Shown: in pieces, positions 10,721 to 19,373 of the stretch
Layout: each line of letters begins with the position of its first letter
Numbering within the stretch: the stretch's first letter is position 1
Origin: Chloroflexota bacterium
Lineage (GTDB): Bacteria; Chloroflexota; Limnocylindria; Limnocylindrales; CSP1-4
Reading direction: 5' to 3'
Assembly: GCA_003171065.1 (NCBI GenBank)
Contig: PMXQ01000110.1
Span: 1-37,208 of the forward strand
DNA: 37,208 bases
The notes under the pieces: generated by a model
Databases searched by the model: none
Seen by the model: only the letters and a program-made list of their open reading frames with translations
Told to the model about the DNA's origin: nothing
Translations under genes and position numbers: made by a program

Positions 10721-10785
10721 AGCCAGCGCCGGCCGGGTTCGTCGTCGGCGCCCCTGGGCCGGCCGTAGCGTTTCCGCCTCCGACT

Positions 10786-13227
10786 TCAGCTACGCCTGGC
10801 TCGGCCCTGCGGCGGTCGCTTGCGGCCGCGACCGAGGATGCGGAAGAAGAGCCGCAGCAGAGCCTGGCGAACCCGACGCTGGGCCGCGGCCAGAGAGATG
10901 AGCCGCTCTGTCGGCAGCTGCCTCCGGCCGTAGACGACCTCGACCTGCGCGGTCGCCACTTCGCCCAGCGGATCCCGCACCGTCGGCATCACGTCCGCCA
11001 GCATCCCCGCGTACTCATATACGGTCTGCGTTGGCCGCGGCGTGTAGCCAAGCCTGCTGGCCGCCCGGACGATGCGCCGGTACACCGTGTCGGGACTCTC
11101 CAGCCGGCGCGGCCGGCGCCGCCATACGACCAGCAGCGCCAGCAGAACCACGAGAAGGATCACGGCCGCAGACAGAATCAAGCCGGAGCCATTGTCAGTG
11201 GATCCGGGCAACGTCGAGCCTCCGGCGCCACGGTGCCGAGGCGGCACATCCGCGCCGTCCGGGCCGCCGGAGCTCAGCGGAGACGGCAACGGGGTCGGCG
11301 AAGCCGTGGCCGGGCTACCCACCGGGAGCTCGGTCGGCTGGCCAACCGAACCCCCGGTCGGATCGAATGGTATCCAACCGTAGCCCGGGAAATAGACCTC
11401 AACCCAGGAGTGGCGCTGCTGTCCTGTCACGTCGATCGCGCGACTCGCTTGCTCCACGGGCCCCGACAGATACCCCTCGACGTAGCGGGCGGGGAACCCA
11501 TCCATCCGCATCAACATCGTCATGGTGGTGGCGTATTGCTCGCAGAAGCCTCTCTTGAAAGTGGCGAAGCAATCGACCGTGGTGAGCGACTGGCACGCCA
11601 GGTCCGAGATGTTGGAGTCGTAGGTGAAGTTGTTTGGATCGCGCATGTACGCCTGAATGGCGTTCGCCGCGTCAAAGGGGTTTGTGAAGTGGCCCGTCTT
11701 TGGGTCGACGGCCACGCCATTGGCTTTCGCCCACGACTCGATCTGGCTCAGCAAGTCCTGCCCGGCTGCCCCCACCAGGGCCGCGCCTTGTGTGTACCGG
11801 GCCAGGAGCCCCGGCGGATAGTCCGTACTGGCCTGGCGGAGCCGCCACTCAGTCAGCCCGGCGCCCGTAAGGTCCAGGTTCGGCACCAAGGAGGTCACCG
11901 AGTAGCTCGTGGCATCGGTGGAGAACCAGACGACGTCGGACTCCGATGGCGGGCTCAGGACCAGGACGCGAGCGACCGGAACGGTCGCCGACACGGGCTC
12001 ATTGGCAACCACCAGATGCCTGAGCGACCTGTCGCGAACATTGACTGTGTACGTGACCGTGGTCCGACTCGACGTGCCTGCGTCGACTTGATCGAGCGTT
12101 CCGTCGTTCAGGCCATCACCAGGTTGCAGGGCACTCTGCGAACCTGCGCCCACCGCCCAGCCGGTCGACCGGAAGGTGTCGTAGGAGATCACGCGCCAGT
12201 GGGAGATAGGCGCTCCTTCCGGCATCTGGATGGTGAAGAGGATGCTGTTCGATGCGCTGAAAGACGACCCGATGACTGTCGAGCTTCCGAAATCGGCTCC
12301 CTGGCTGAAACGGCTCTGGCTCCCGGCAGGCAGATAGGCGCTGATCCATGTCGCCAGATCGTGGAAGTTGCCGCTGAACGCGAACCAGGCATTGGCCAGC
12401 GGCGCCGAGCTGGCAATCGTCGTCAGGATCAACGCCCCACAGATCGCCGCCGAAGCGAAACCGAGACCGTTCTGGAGTCGCGGCGCGTGGAGGTCGCCCC
12501 CACGCCAGACGCGATGCCGCTGCAAGCTCGTGCGCTCATCCGCGGCATGAGCTCCGAGTAGCAGCACCAGTGCGGCGGCGCTGAAGAGGACCAGGGCCGG
12601 GAACTGATCCTGCTCTGTGAGCGCCATGTTGGCAATCAGGATCACCGCCATCAGCAGAACGCCGTTGATGGCCCGGTGGTACCCAAAAACGTCATACGAA
12701 GCGGCCTGGGCGGTCCCCCAGACGACGATGCCGATGACCAGGCAAAAGTGCCCGTACTGGGTAGTGGCGATCTGGTGGCGCCAGGTCAGGTCGAGATAGG
12801 CCTGGGCCACGGAACTGGCGGTGGCCTGAAACCACCCCCCAAGGCCCGGCGTTGCGCCCGGCGTCAACGGGATCACCGAGCCCACGACCTCGATCAGAAC
12901 GAAAGCACCGACAGCCGCGCCCGTGACCTGGGCAATCCACGGCGCGACGTCGAGGCGGGAGCTTATGTAACCCCACAGGGCGGCCGCAACCCCAATCCAG
13001 ATGACGAAGCTCGTCAGGTCGTCTCGACCGAGGATCCAGCGAGCGTCGGCGATCGACCAGGCCGCCGTGCCGGCCATCAGCAACACCAGAACCAGGCTCA
13101 GCCAGCCCTCGTCCGGCCGCAACCGTTCCAGCAGTCTGCCCAAGGGGCCGGGCTCATCGAATCCACGATCCCAATCGCGTGGCCGCCAGTCGCCGGCCGG
13201 GTGCCGCTCCATCGAGCCGGCGGTCAT
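10786..13227 (-). CDS. TgpA-like transglutaminase-domain membrane protein (DUF3488/transglutaminase/DUF4129)
   Basis: Multiple N-terminal TMs; FKRGFCEQYATTMTMLMRMDGFPARYVEGYLSG and RHSWVEVYFPGYGWIPFDPT transglutaminase core; C-terminal TM and DUF4129-like region. ATG at 13227 overlaps the upstream stop as ATGA. Confidence 0.9.
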   Translation of the reverse strand: MTAGSMERHPAGDWRPRDWDRGFDEPGPLGRLLERLRPDEGWLSLVLVLLMAGTAAWSIADARWILGRDDLTSFVIWIGVAAALWGYISSRLDVAPWIAQVTGAAVGAFVLIEVVGSVIPLTPGATPGLGGWFQATASSVAQAYLDLTWRHQIATTQYGHFCLVIGIVVWGTAQAASYDVFGYHRAINGVLLMAVILIANMALTEQDQFPALVLFSAAALVLLLGAHAADERTSLQRHRVWRGGDLHAPRLQNGLGFASAAICGALILTTIASSAPLANAWFAFSGNFHDLATWISAYLPAGSQSRFSQGADFGSSTVIGSSFSASNSILFTIQMPEGAPISHWRVISYDTFRSTGWAVGAGSQSALQPGDGLNDGTLDQVDAGTSSRTTVTYTVNVRDRSLRHLVVANEPVSATVPVARVLVLSPPSESDVVWFSTDATSYSVTSLVPNLDLTGAGLTEWRLRQASTDYPPGLLARYTQGAALVGAAGQDLLSQIESWAKANGVAVDPKTGHFTNPFDAANAIQAYMRDPNNFTYDSNISDLACQSLTTVDCFATFKRGFCEQYATTMTMLMRMDGFPARYVEGYLSGPVEQASRAIDVTGQQRHSWVEVYFPGYGWIPFDPTGGSVGQPTELPVGSPATASPTPLPSPLSSGGPDGADVPPRHRGAGGSTLPGSTDNGSGLILSAAVILLVVLLALLVVWRRRPRRLESPDTVYRRIVRAASRLGYTPRPTQTVYEYAGMLADVMPTVRDPLGEVATAQVEVVYGRRQLPTERLISLAAAQRRVRQALLRLFFRILGRGRKRPPQGRARRS

Positions 13228-14453
13228 GCCAGCACCGTCCCGAGATCGTCGCCGGCTGCAACCTTGCATGCCTTGAGATCGTATTCGGCCAGGGCAAAGC
13301 GAAGCGCCCGCCACTGCGCTGACTCGCCCGTCAGTGTGTCGCCCACGCCGCGACGTCCCCGTTGAGCGGCCCGCTCATAGCTGACCGCATCGACGGTCAC
13401 GACTACAGCGGCCACGCCTCTGCCCCGCAGCCCCGCCAACGCCCGGATCCACGATCGGTCCAGCGACGGCGTCACGACGACGGCAGTCATTCCGCGCCTC
13501 AAACGGGGCAGGCCTGCGAGCAGCACCTCGCCCAATGGAGTGCGCCCATCGCCGTCGACGGCAGCCATCAGCTGCATGATCTTCAGTCGCTGGCGCGGGC
13601 CCCGGTCTGCCGGGATCGAGACCAGCCGATGCCCGCTGGTCGTCACGCCTACGGCCCGATTCTCAATGATCGCGTCGTGGGCGATGGAGGCCGCCGCTCG
13701 GAGCGACTCCTCAACCGTCGAAAGGTCGCCCTCTCCGCCCTGCACCGCGGTCTCCAGGTCCACGAAGAGCCACACGTCGGCGGTCTGCTCCAGGTCGAAT
13801 TCCTTGACCTGAATCTCGCCCAAGCGAGCGGTGCTGCGCCAGTGGATCCGGTTGAAGCTGTCGCCCGGGGCGTACGGTCGGACAGTCGTGGCGAGCGGAG
13901 TCGTCTGGAGCGTCCGTTCCGGCGCTGAATGCGTGCCCTCGAGGTTCGCGTTCGGCAAACGCCATCGCGGCAGGGGCACCACGCGCGGAAACACGGTCAC
14001 GACCGTCGGCCGGCCCACCGTGGCAGCCGCTTCGAAGAAGCCGAACGGATCGCCCGTCCGCACGACCATCGGCTCGATTCGGTATGTGCCCCGCCTCGTC
14101 AGCGGCACGATCGCGACCCAGGATCGCTGAGCCCACGAGCGCAGGCCAAGCGCGCGGCCGGGAAGCGGCACCGGCAGATCCGTCGGGTTGTAGACCTCCA
14201 GCCACGGCTTGGGCAAACGGCTGGCGTTGGAGATGCTGTACGTGGTGCGGAGTTCGTCTCCAACGTGACCCTGGCGATGATCCACCCGATAGCCAGCCTC
14301 CAGATCCGCCAGGCCGAAGCGGGTAAGCACATAGCTGCCGCCTACGGCAAGAAGCCCAAGATAGACCACGTAGAAGAGGAACGGCAGCCCGGTCGAGAAC
14401 GCGGCGAGTACCAGAACCAGCGCCACGACCAGGAACTGGAGCCGCCGGATCAC
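13224..14453 (-). CDS. DUF58 domain-containing protein
   Basis: Two N-terminal TMs; VRPYAPGDSFNRIHWRSTARLGEIQVKEFDLEQTADVWLFVDLE is the DUF58 hallmark; between MoxR and transglutaminase genes. Confidence 0.92.
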   Translation of the reverse strand: MIRRLQFLVVALVLVLAAFSTGLPFLFYVVYLGLLAVGGSYVLTRFGLADLEAGYRVDHRQGHVGDELRTTYSISNASRLPKPWLEVYNPTDLPVPLPGRALGLRSWAQRSWVAIVPLTRRGTYRIEPMVVRTGDPFGFFEAAATVGRPTVVTVFPRVVPLPRWRLPNANLEGTHSAPERTLQTTPLATTVRPYAPGDSFNRIHWRSTARLGEIQVKEFDLEQTADVWLFVDLETAVQGGEGDLSTVEESLRAAASIAHDAIIENRAVGVTTSGHRLVSIPADRGPRQRLKIMQLMAAVDGDGRTPLGEVLLAGLPRLRRGMTAVVVTPSLDRSWIRALAGLRGRGVAAVVVTVDAVSYERAAQRGRRGVGDTLTGESAQWRALRFALAEYDLKACKVAAGDDLGTVLA

Positions 14454-14474
14454 GAGGCTTCGCCCTTCTCGAGG

Positions 14475-15506
14475 CTAGCGGGCGGGGCTGCCGCTCGCGC
14501 CCCTCTGGACTGCGGCCTTGCCATCCGGCGCCTCCGCCTTCTCTCCGCGGCGGGCGGAAGGAACAGCCAGGCTGGGATCCACGGCCACGCTGTCGAGCAG
14601 CTCGGCCACGACCTGGCGGGGGTCGATGTCGTGCATCGACGAGCTCGTCTTGATGATCAGGCGGTGAGCGAGGCAGGACTCGGCCAGAGTCTTGATGTCG
14701 TCCGGGATGACGTAGTCACGACCGGCCAGGGCTGCCAGCGCCTGGCCCGTGCGGTACAGGGCCAGCGAACCGCGCGGCGACGCGCCCAGGTAAACATCCG
14801 GGTGCGTGCGGGTGGCGTTGACCAGACGGACGATGTAGTCGGCCACGCTCGGATCGACGTAGATCTCGCGCACCCCCTTTTGGAGCTCGAGCAGTTTGTC
14901 GACCGACAGGACCTCCTTGAGATCCTCCAGGGGGTGGGTGATCTTCTGCTGGTCGAGGATCTTCTGCTCGTCGGCCGGGCTCGGGTAGCCCAGTCGGATG
15001 CGGAGCATGAAGCGATCGAGCTGAGCCTCCGGCAGGGCGAACGTGCCTTCGTATTCGATCGGATTCTGCGTGGCGATCACGAGAAACGGCTCCGGCATCG
15101 CGTACGTGGTGCCGTCGATCGTGGCCTGGTGCTCCTCCATGCATTCGAGGAGGGAAGACTGAGTCTTGGGCGTGGCACGGTTGATCTCGTCGGCCAGGAC
15201 GACCTGCGCCATGATCGGGCCCGGCCGGAACTCAAACTCCTGCGTCCGCTGGTTGTAGATCGAAAGGCCGGTTACGTCCGACGGCAGCAGATCCGGTGTG
15301 AACTGGACGCGCCGGAAGCTACAGCCGAGGCTGCGGGCCACGGCCTTCGCCAGCATCGTCTTGCCCGTACCCGGCACATCCTCGATCAGCAGATGGCCGC
15401 GGCACAGGAGTGCGACCAGGGTCAGGCGAACTTCGAGTCGCTTGCCGACGATCACGCGTTCGACGTTGGCCGCAACCATCTCGCCGGTCTCTTGAATGCT
15501 CGTCAT
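14475..15506 (-). CDS. MoxR family AAA+ ATPase
   Basis: [99 protein letters not shown]. Confidence 0.96.
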   Translation of the reverse strand: MTSIQETGEMVAANVERVIVGKRLEVRLTLVALLCRGHLLIEDVPGTGKTMLAKAVARSLGCSFRRVQFTPDLLPSDVTGLSIYNQRTQEFEFRPGPIMAQVVLADEINRATPKTQSSLLECMEEHQATIDGTTYAMPEPFLVIATQNPIEYEGTFALPEAQLDRFMLRIRLGYPSPADEQKILDQQKITHPLEDLKEVLSVDKLLELQKGVREIYVDPSVADYIVRLVNATRTHPDVYLGASPRGSLALYRTGQALAALAGRDYVIPDDIKTLAESCLAHRLIIKTSSSMHDIDPRQVVAELLDSVAVDPSLAVPSARRGEKAEAPDGKAAVQRGASGSPAR

Positions 15507-15880
15507 CTGTCTCGCTTCTCCCCCAGAGGTTGGCTGATGATCCGCGAGCGGGTCGCAGAGTCGGTTTCTCGGCCATGCCCCCGTCCAGGGTCATCTTCGA
15601 GGGACGCAACATACTACGCCGAGACGACCGGCCGCTGGCCCGTGTGACCGCAGCTGGTACACCCTGTGGTCGGCTCCCAGTCGGCTCGACATCGGCTCGA
15701 CACCGACTGCGCGTCACCCTCTCCTGGCAGCCTTGCGAATCGCCTTGCAGAAGACGGGACCTTCGGACTTGGTCACGAGTACGAGCAGGGCGGCTCACCG
15801 GGCGGGTGCAACGGCGTACCCTCCACCAACGGGCGTGCTGTTGGCAGCGCTCGGAGCCGGCAAAGGACATCGGAGCACAG

Positions 15881-17878
15881 ATGCGCGAACTCACCGACTC
15901 GTATTGCGAGCGGTGCGGCACCCGCTACACCTTCGGTCCGAGCCCCACCAAGGGGCCCACGCTGACCGGTGCGCGCCTCCTGGCGAAGGGTCTCAAGAAC
16001 TTCGTCATGACCGACGGGACGTCGATGAACGAGGCTATGGCCGCGGCTCGCATCGACGTCACGAAAGACGAGTCCTCGCGCGTGACCGAGGAGTTCCATC
16101 GGACCTTCAACTTCTGCATGACCTGTCGCCAGTACGCCTGCGACAAGTGCTGGAACGAGAACCAGGGCGCGTGCCTCTCCTGTGCTCCACTGTGGGACCA
16201 GAAGCCGGTCGCGCGCGAGGGCTATCTCATTGTCCGCACGCCGGTATCGCGCCAGGATCTCGGAGACACCGCGAAGGTGCGCTCGTTGGCGGATGTTGCG
16301 CCGGGGCCGGCCGGCCCTGCAGATGCTGTGCCGTGGCCTGACGAGGATCCGCTGCCCGCGCGGACCGCCCCTCGCCAGGGCGGTAATGGCCACCGCCCGC
16401 CGGAGGCGGCGCCGGGAATTCCGGTGGCGCAGACCACACCCATGCCGCCGATTCCGATGCTTGCGCCCACGGAGCCGCCTGAGCAGACGGAGCCGGTGGC
16501 GCGCCGGCCGCCCCAACCACGGCCGCAGCAGCCCCGCCAGCCCGCCAGAGTCTCGGAGGAAGAGCGGTCGGCGGCCCAGCAACTGCGGGCTCAGTCGCAA
16601 GCCTGGAAGGCGCATGACGACGACTGGAACCTCTGGCCGCTGAGCGACGAGCCTGCCAACGCCGAGATGACACTCACTCCCGAGGAGCTCCATCTCGTCC
16701 AGGCTCAGCTCAGCCGCGCTCCGTCGCCCGGCGAACCCAGTGACACGCCCACTCGGGCCGGAACCCCCGACGCGGAGGCATTTGCGCCGTCGCACACGCT
16801 GGCCGAGGACGCGGCTCGCGTCACCGAGCCAGGACCGGGCTACGGAACCGAGCCGGAACTGCCGGTCCACGGCGCCTGGGAGCCCGAGACACCGGCCCCG
16901 AGGAAGGCACCAGCGTCCGACTTCGACTTGCTGGGTTCGCTCCGACAGCCGATCGAGATACCGCAGCCGCATGTCGAGGCGGAGCCACACCACACGCCCG
17001 TCATCGGCCGCCTGCTGGGTCACCGCGCGCCGGCGGACGAAACTCCCCACAAGGCCGAGCGCAGCGCGCCCCGGACCGTCAAGACGCCCCGGCACATGAG
17101 CACGGAACCGATCACGCCGTGGCCGGTGGCGACGCGATGGGTCGACCGCCCGATCGAGCCTCACGACTGGTGGGCCGACGCCGTTGCCGCCCCGATCGAC
17201 CGGGAGGCGCCGCCCGAGACAGTCGCGGCCGAAACCCAGGAGCCCATCGAGGCCCAGGCGGTGATGGAGAGCTCCATCCCTGCGGCCTCCGCACCGATCG
17301 TCTTCACAACGCTCCAGCCCGAGCCCGAAATCAAGCTAGAGCCCGCGCCCGAGCCCGCGCCCGAGCCCGAAATCAAGCGAGAGCCCGCGCCCGAGCAGGC
17401 GGCGCCGGCCCAGCAACCGCTCTTCACCATGCTCCCGGTCTCCACCGACCGCTGGGCCGCAGCGAAACCCGACGTGCCCTCCCGCGCTCCGGTCGAATGG
17501 CCCGCCAGCGACCCAGTGGACCCCAAGCTGGCGCCACCAGCAACGCCGGTGACGCGACGTCCCGTGGAGCCTGCCCCCATCGCGGCCCAGGACACCGAGG
17601 AGCCCGCCCCGTGGCCGCCGATCGGCGCCAGCTGGCCCTCCCCGGCCAGCCCGGCGGCACCGTGGCCCCCTCCCCGCGCCGACGTCCCAGTCTCAGTCTT
17701 GGCCGCTGCCCGGGCCGAGCAGGCCGAGATGCCGGAGTCGCCTCTCGTGGCCGCCCTTTGGGCCGAGTCGGCTCAGCAGGTTCTGGACCGCGGCACCGTC
17801 CGCGTCTGCCACCACTGCGCGCTGCCGGTCTCGACTCAGGCCCGCTACTGCCGCCGCTGCGGTACACGGCAGGCCTGA
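15881..17878 (+). CDS. protein with Cys-rich zinc-binding modules at both termini and a long Pro/Glu/Ala-rich disordered centre
   Basis: ATG at 15881 (MRELTDSYCERCGTRYTFGPSP); CMTCRQYACDKCWNENQGACLSCAP near the N-terminus; C-terminal CHHCALPVSTQARYCRRCGTRQA zinc ribbon. Confidence 0.76.
   Translation: MRELTDSYCERCGTRYTFGPSPTKGPTLTGARLLAKGLKNFVMTDGTSMNEAMAAARIDVTKDESSRVTEEFHRTFNFCMTCRQYACDKCWNENQGACLSCAPLWDQKPVAREGYLIVRTPVSRQDLGDTAKVRSLADVAPGPAGPADAVPWPDEDPLPARTAPRQGGNGHRPPEAAPGIPVAQTTPMPPIPMLAPTEPPEQTEPVARRPPQPRPQQPRQPARVSEEERSAAQQLRAQSQAWKAHDDDWNLWPLSDEPANAEMTLTPEELHLVQAQLSRAPSPGEPSDTPTRAGTPDAEAFAPSHTLAEDAARVTEPGPGYGTEPELPVHGAWEPETPAPRKAPASDFDLLGSLRQPIEIPQPHVEAEPHHTPVIGRLLGHRAPADETPHKAERSAPRTVKTPRHMSTEPITPWPVATRWVDRPIEPHDWWADAVAAPIDREAPPETVAAETQEPIEAQAVMESSIPAASAPIVFTTLQPEPEIKLEPAPEPAPEPEIKREPAPEQAAPAQQPLFTMLPVSTDRWAAAKPDVPSRAPVEWPASDPVDPKLAPPATPVTRRPVEPAPIAAQDTEEPAPWPPIGASWPSPASPAAPWPPPRADVPVSVLAAARAEQAEMPESPLVAALWAESAQQVLDRGTVRVCHHCALPVSTQARYCRRCGTRQA
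17317..17395 (+). repeat. imperfect 42-nt in-frame direct repeat (EPEIK[L/R]EPAPE) in the zinc-ribbon protein
   Basis: gcccgagcccgaaatcaagc[t/g]agagcccgcgcccgag at 17317 and again at 17359. Confidence 0.75.
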
Positions 17879-17908
17879 GATCCGCGCCGCGCCAAGTTCG
17901 GGCCGCCG

Positions 17909-18151
17909 CTAGTCGTCGAGATCTTCGAACAACCCGGGCTGCAGATCCTCGCTGTGGACCGTGCCGTGCGGTCGCAGCAGCGACCGGACCTGGACCTTTC
18001 GCACGAAGCGCCGGTTGCCCAGCTTGATGCTCTGGAGCTTACCGGTCCGGGCCCACCGGCCGATCGTTCCGGACGTGAAGCGTACGTTCGAAGCCGCGAG
18101 CAAGTCAGCCGCCTCCGAGAGCGAGATCCAGTCGGTCGGTGGCTTCGACAT
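17909..18151 (-). CDS. small helix-turn-helix (MerR/excisionase-like) DNA-binding protein
   Basis: DWISLSEAADLLAASNVRFTSGTIGRWARTGKLQSIKLGNRRFVRKVQV resembles the HTH_17/excisionase fold; 3 nt after the FmdB gene. Confidence 0.68.
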   Translation of the reverse strand: MSKPPTDWISLSEAADLLAASNVRFTSGTIGRWARTGKLQSIKLGNRRFVRKVQVRSLLRPHGTVHSEDLQPGLFEDLDD

Positions 18152-18154
18152 TGG

Positions 18155-18466
18155 TCAGTCCGAGTCCTTCTGTGCCGCTGCGCCGGACGACTCGCCCGAC
18201 GAACCGCCTGACGACTCGCCGGAACCTGAACCGGCATCCGAGGCAGCGCTCGACACGGGATCCTTTGTACCGGCTTTCGAAGGCTTGGCGGTGGCCCGTT
18301 CCTTGCGGGCCCAGCCGGTCCCCTTGAAGTGGACCGTGGGCACGCCGAAGGTCTTCTTCATCGGCGCGCCGCACAGGGGGCAGGCATCCGGGACGTGGCC
18401 GTGGAGGGCGTGCATGATCTCCATCTCGTGGCCGCAGCTTGTGCAGACGTAATCGTAGGTGGGCAA
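18155..18466 (-). CDS. FmdB-family zinc ribbon protein
   Basis: MPTYDYVCTSCGHEMEIMHALHGHVPDACPLCGAPMKKTFGVPTVHFKGTGWA is the canonical FmdB N-terminus; Ser/Gly-rich tail. Confidence 0.88.
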   Translation of the reverse strand: MPTYDYVCTSCGHEMEIMHALHGHVPDACPLCGAPMKKTFGVPTVHFKGTGWARKERATAKPSKAGTKDPVSSAASDAGSGSGESSGGSSGESSGAAAQKDSD

Positions 18467-18484
18467 GGGTCCCTCCAGGCGCCG

Positions 18485-19207
18485 CTAGCCGCGGGTCATG
18501 CGCATGCCGCACTTGGGACAGTAGAAAGCCCGCAAGTGCCCGGAGTTGAAGCCGCAATGCCCGCACACCAGGCCGTCCGCCTTGGTGCCGGTGACGGGTC
18601 GCTCCACGGACGCGACTCCCAGGGCCTGATGGTCGCCCGCGATGTTGCCGAACAGCCCGGCCAGGATTCGCGACGCATTCCGATCCGTGTCGCCGCGCAC
18701 GCCCTTCCCGCCCCAACCGACGACGGCGCGAACGATCATGTCGCCCGTCATCTCGTCCCAGTGCGACGCGACGCCGCCGACGATAGCGTTGTACTCCGGG
18801 TATCCGGAGGTGTCGAGCTCGCCATCCAGGAGCCCGCCCACGAACGTGTCGAAGGCCAGATCGATCGCGTCGACGGCCTCCAGCACCACGAGGGCGTGCC
18901 GCGTGACGGGTAGCCGCTTGCGGTGGTAGGTAAGCCACTCCGCGGCCTCGGGCATGCGAACGATGAACGGCGCCGCGCTGCCTAGCTCGACCGGGTATGG
19001 TTCGACGAGTTCCGGCTCGCCCTGCAGGTAGCCGTCGAGCATTCGCGCCAGCCGAGCGACGGCACCGGGACCCGTCTTGATGCGGACGCTCTCGCTGCTC
19101 TTCGCCGAATACGAGAGCTTCAGCGTGAAGTCCTGGGCGGGGACCTCTTCGACAGCTGGCGGTGTGTTGACCTGGGCGGGCTTCTTGGTCTTCCCGAAGA
19201 GCGGCAT
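18485..19207 (-). CDS. hypothetical protein with C-terminal zinc ribbon
   Basis: Globular N-terminal region without a recognised family; C-terminus GLVCGHCGFNSGHLRAFYCPKCGMRMTRG. Confidence 0.7.
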   Translation of the reverse strand: MPLFGKTKKPAQVNTPPAVEEVPAQDFTLKLSYSAKSSESVRIKTGPGAVARLARMLDGYLQGEPELVEPYPVELGSAAPFIVRMPEAAEWLTYHRKRLPVTRHALVVLEAVDAIDLAFDTFVGGLLDGELDTSGYPEYNAIVGGVASHWDEMTGDMIVRAVVGWGGKGVRGDTDRNASRILAGLFGNIAGDHQALGVASVERPVTGTKADGLVCGHCGFNSGHLRAFYCPKCGMRMTRG

Positions 19208-19373
19208 GGTCGTTCCTCGAAAGTGTGGCGAACCTGCACGTATCCTATCAGTGAGATGGGGCTGTCTGCGCCGGTACGGTCGCGTATATAAGTGGCGCCG
19301 AATGGGCCGTCACGGCTCTCACGAGCGGCGGCCTACGGGCGGCGGGCGGGTCACGGCGGCTTGGGGACCACAG

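Noticed and set aside
15670-15715. Short tcggctcgaca tandem repeats upstream of the zinc-ribbon gene
   Set aside because: Only two to three short imperfect copies; not distinguishable from chance in GC-rich intergenic DNA.
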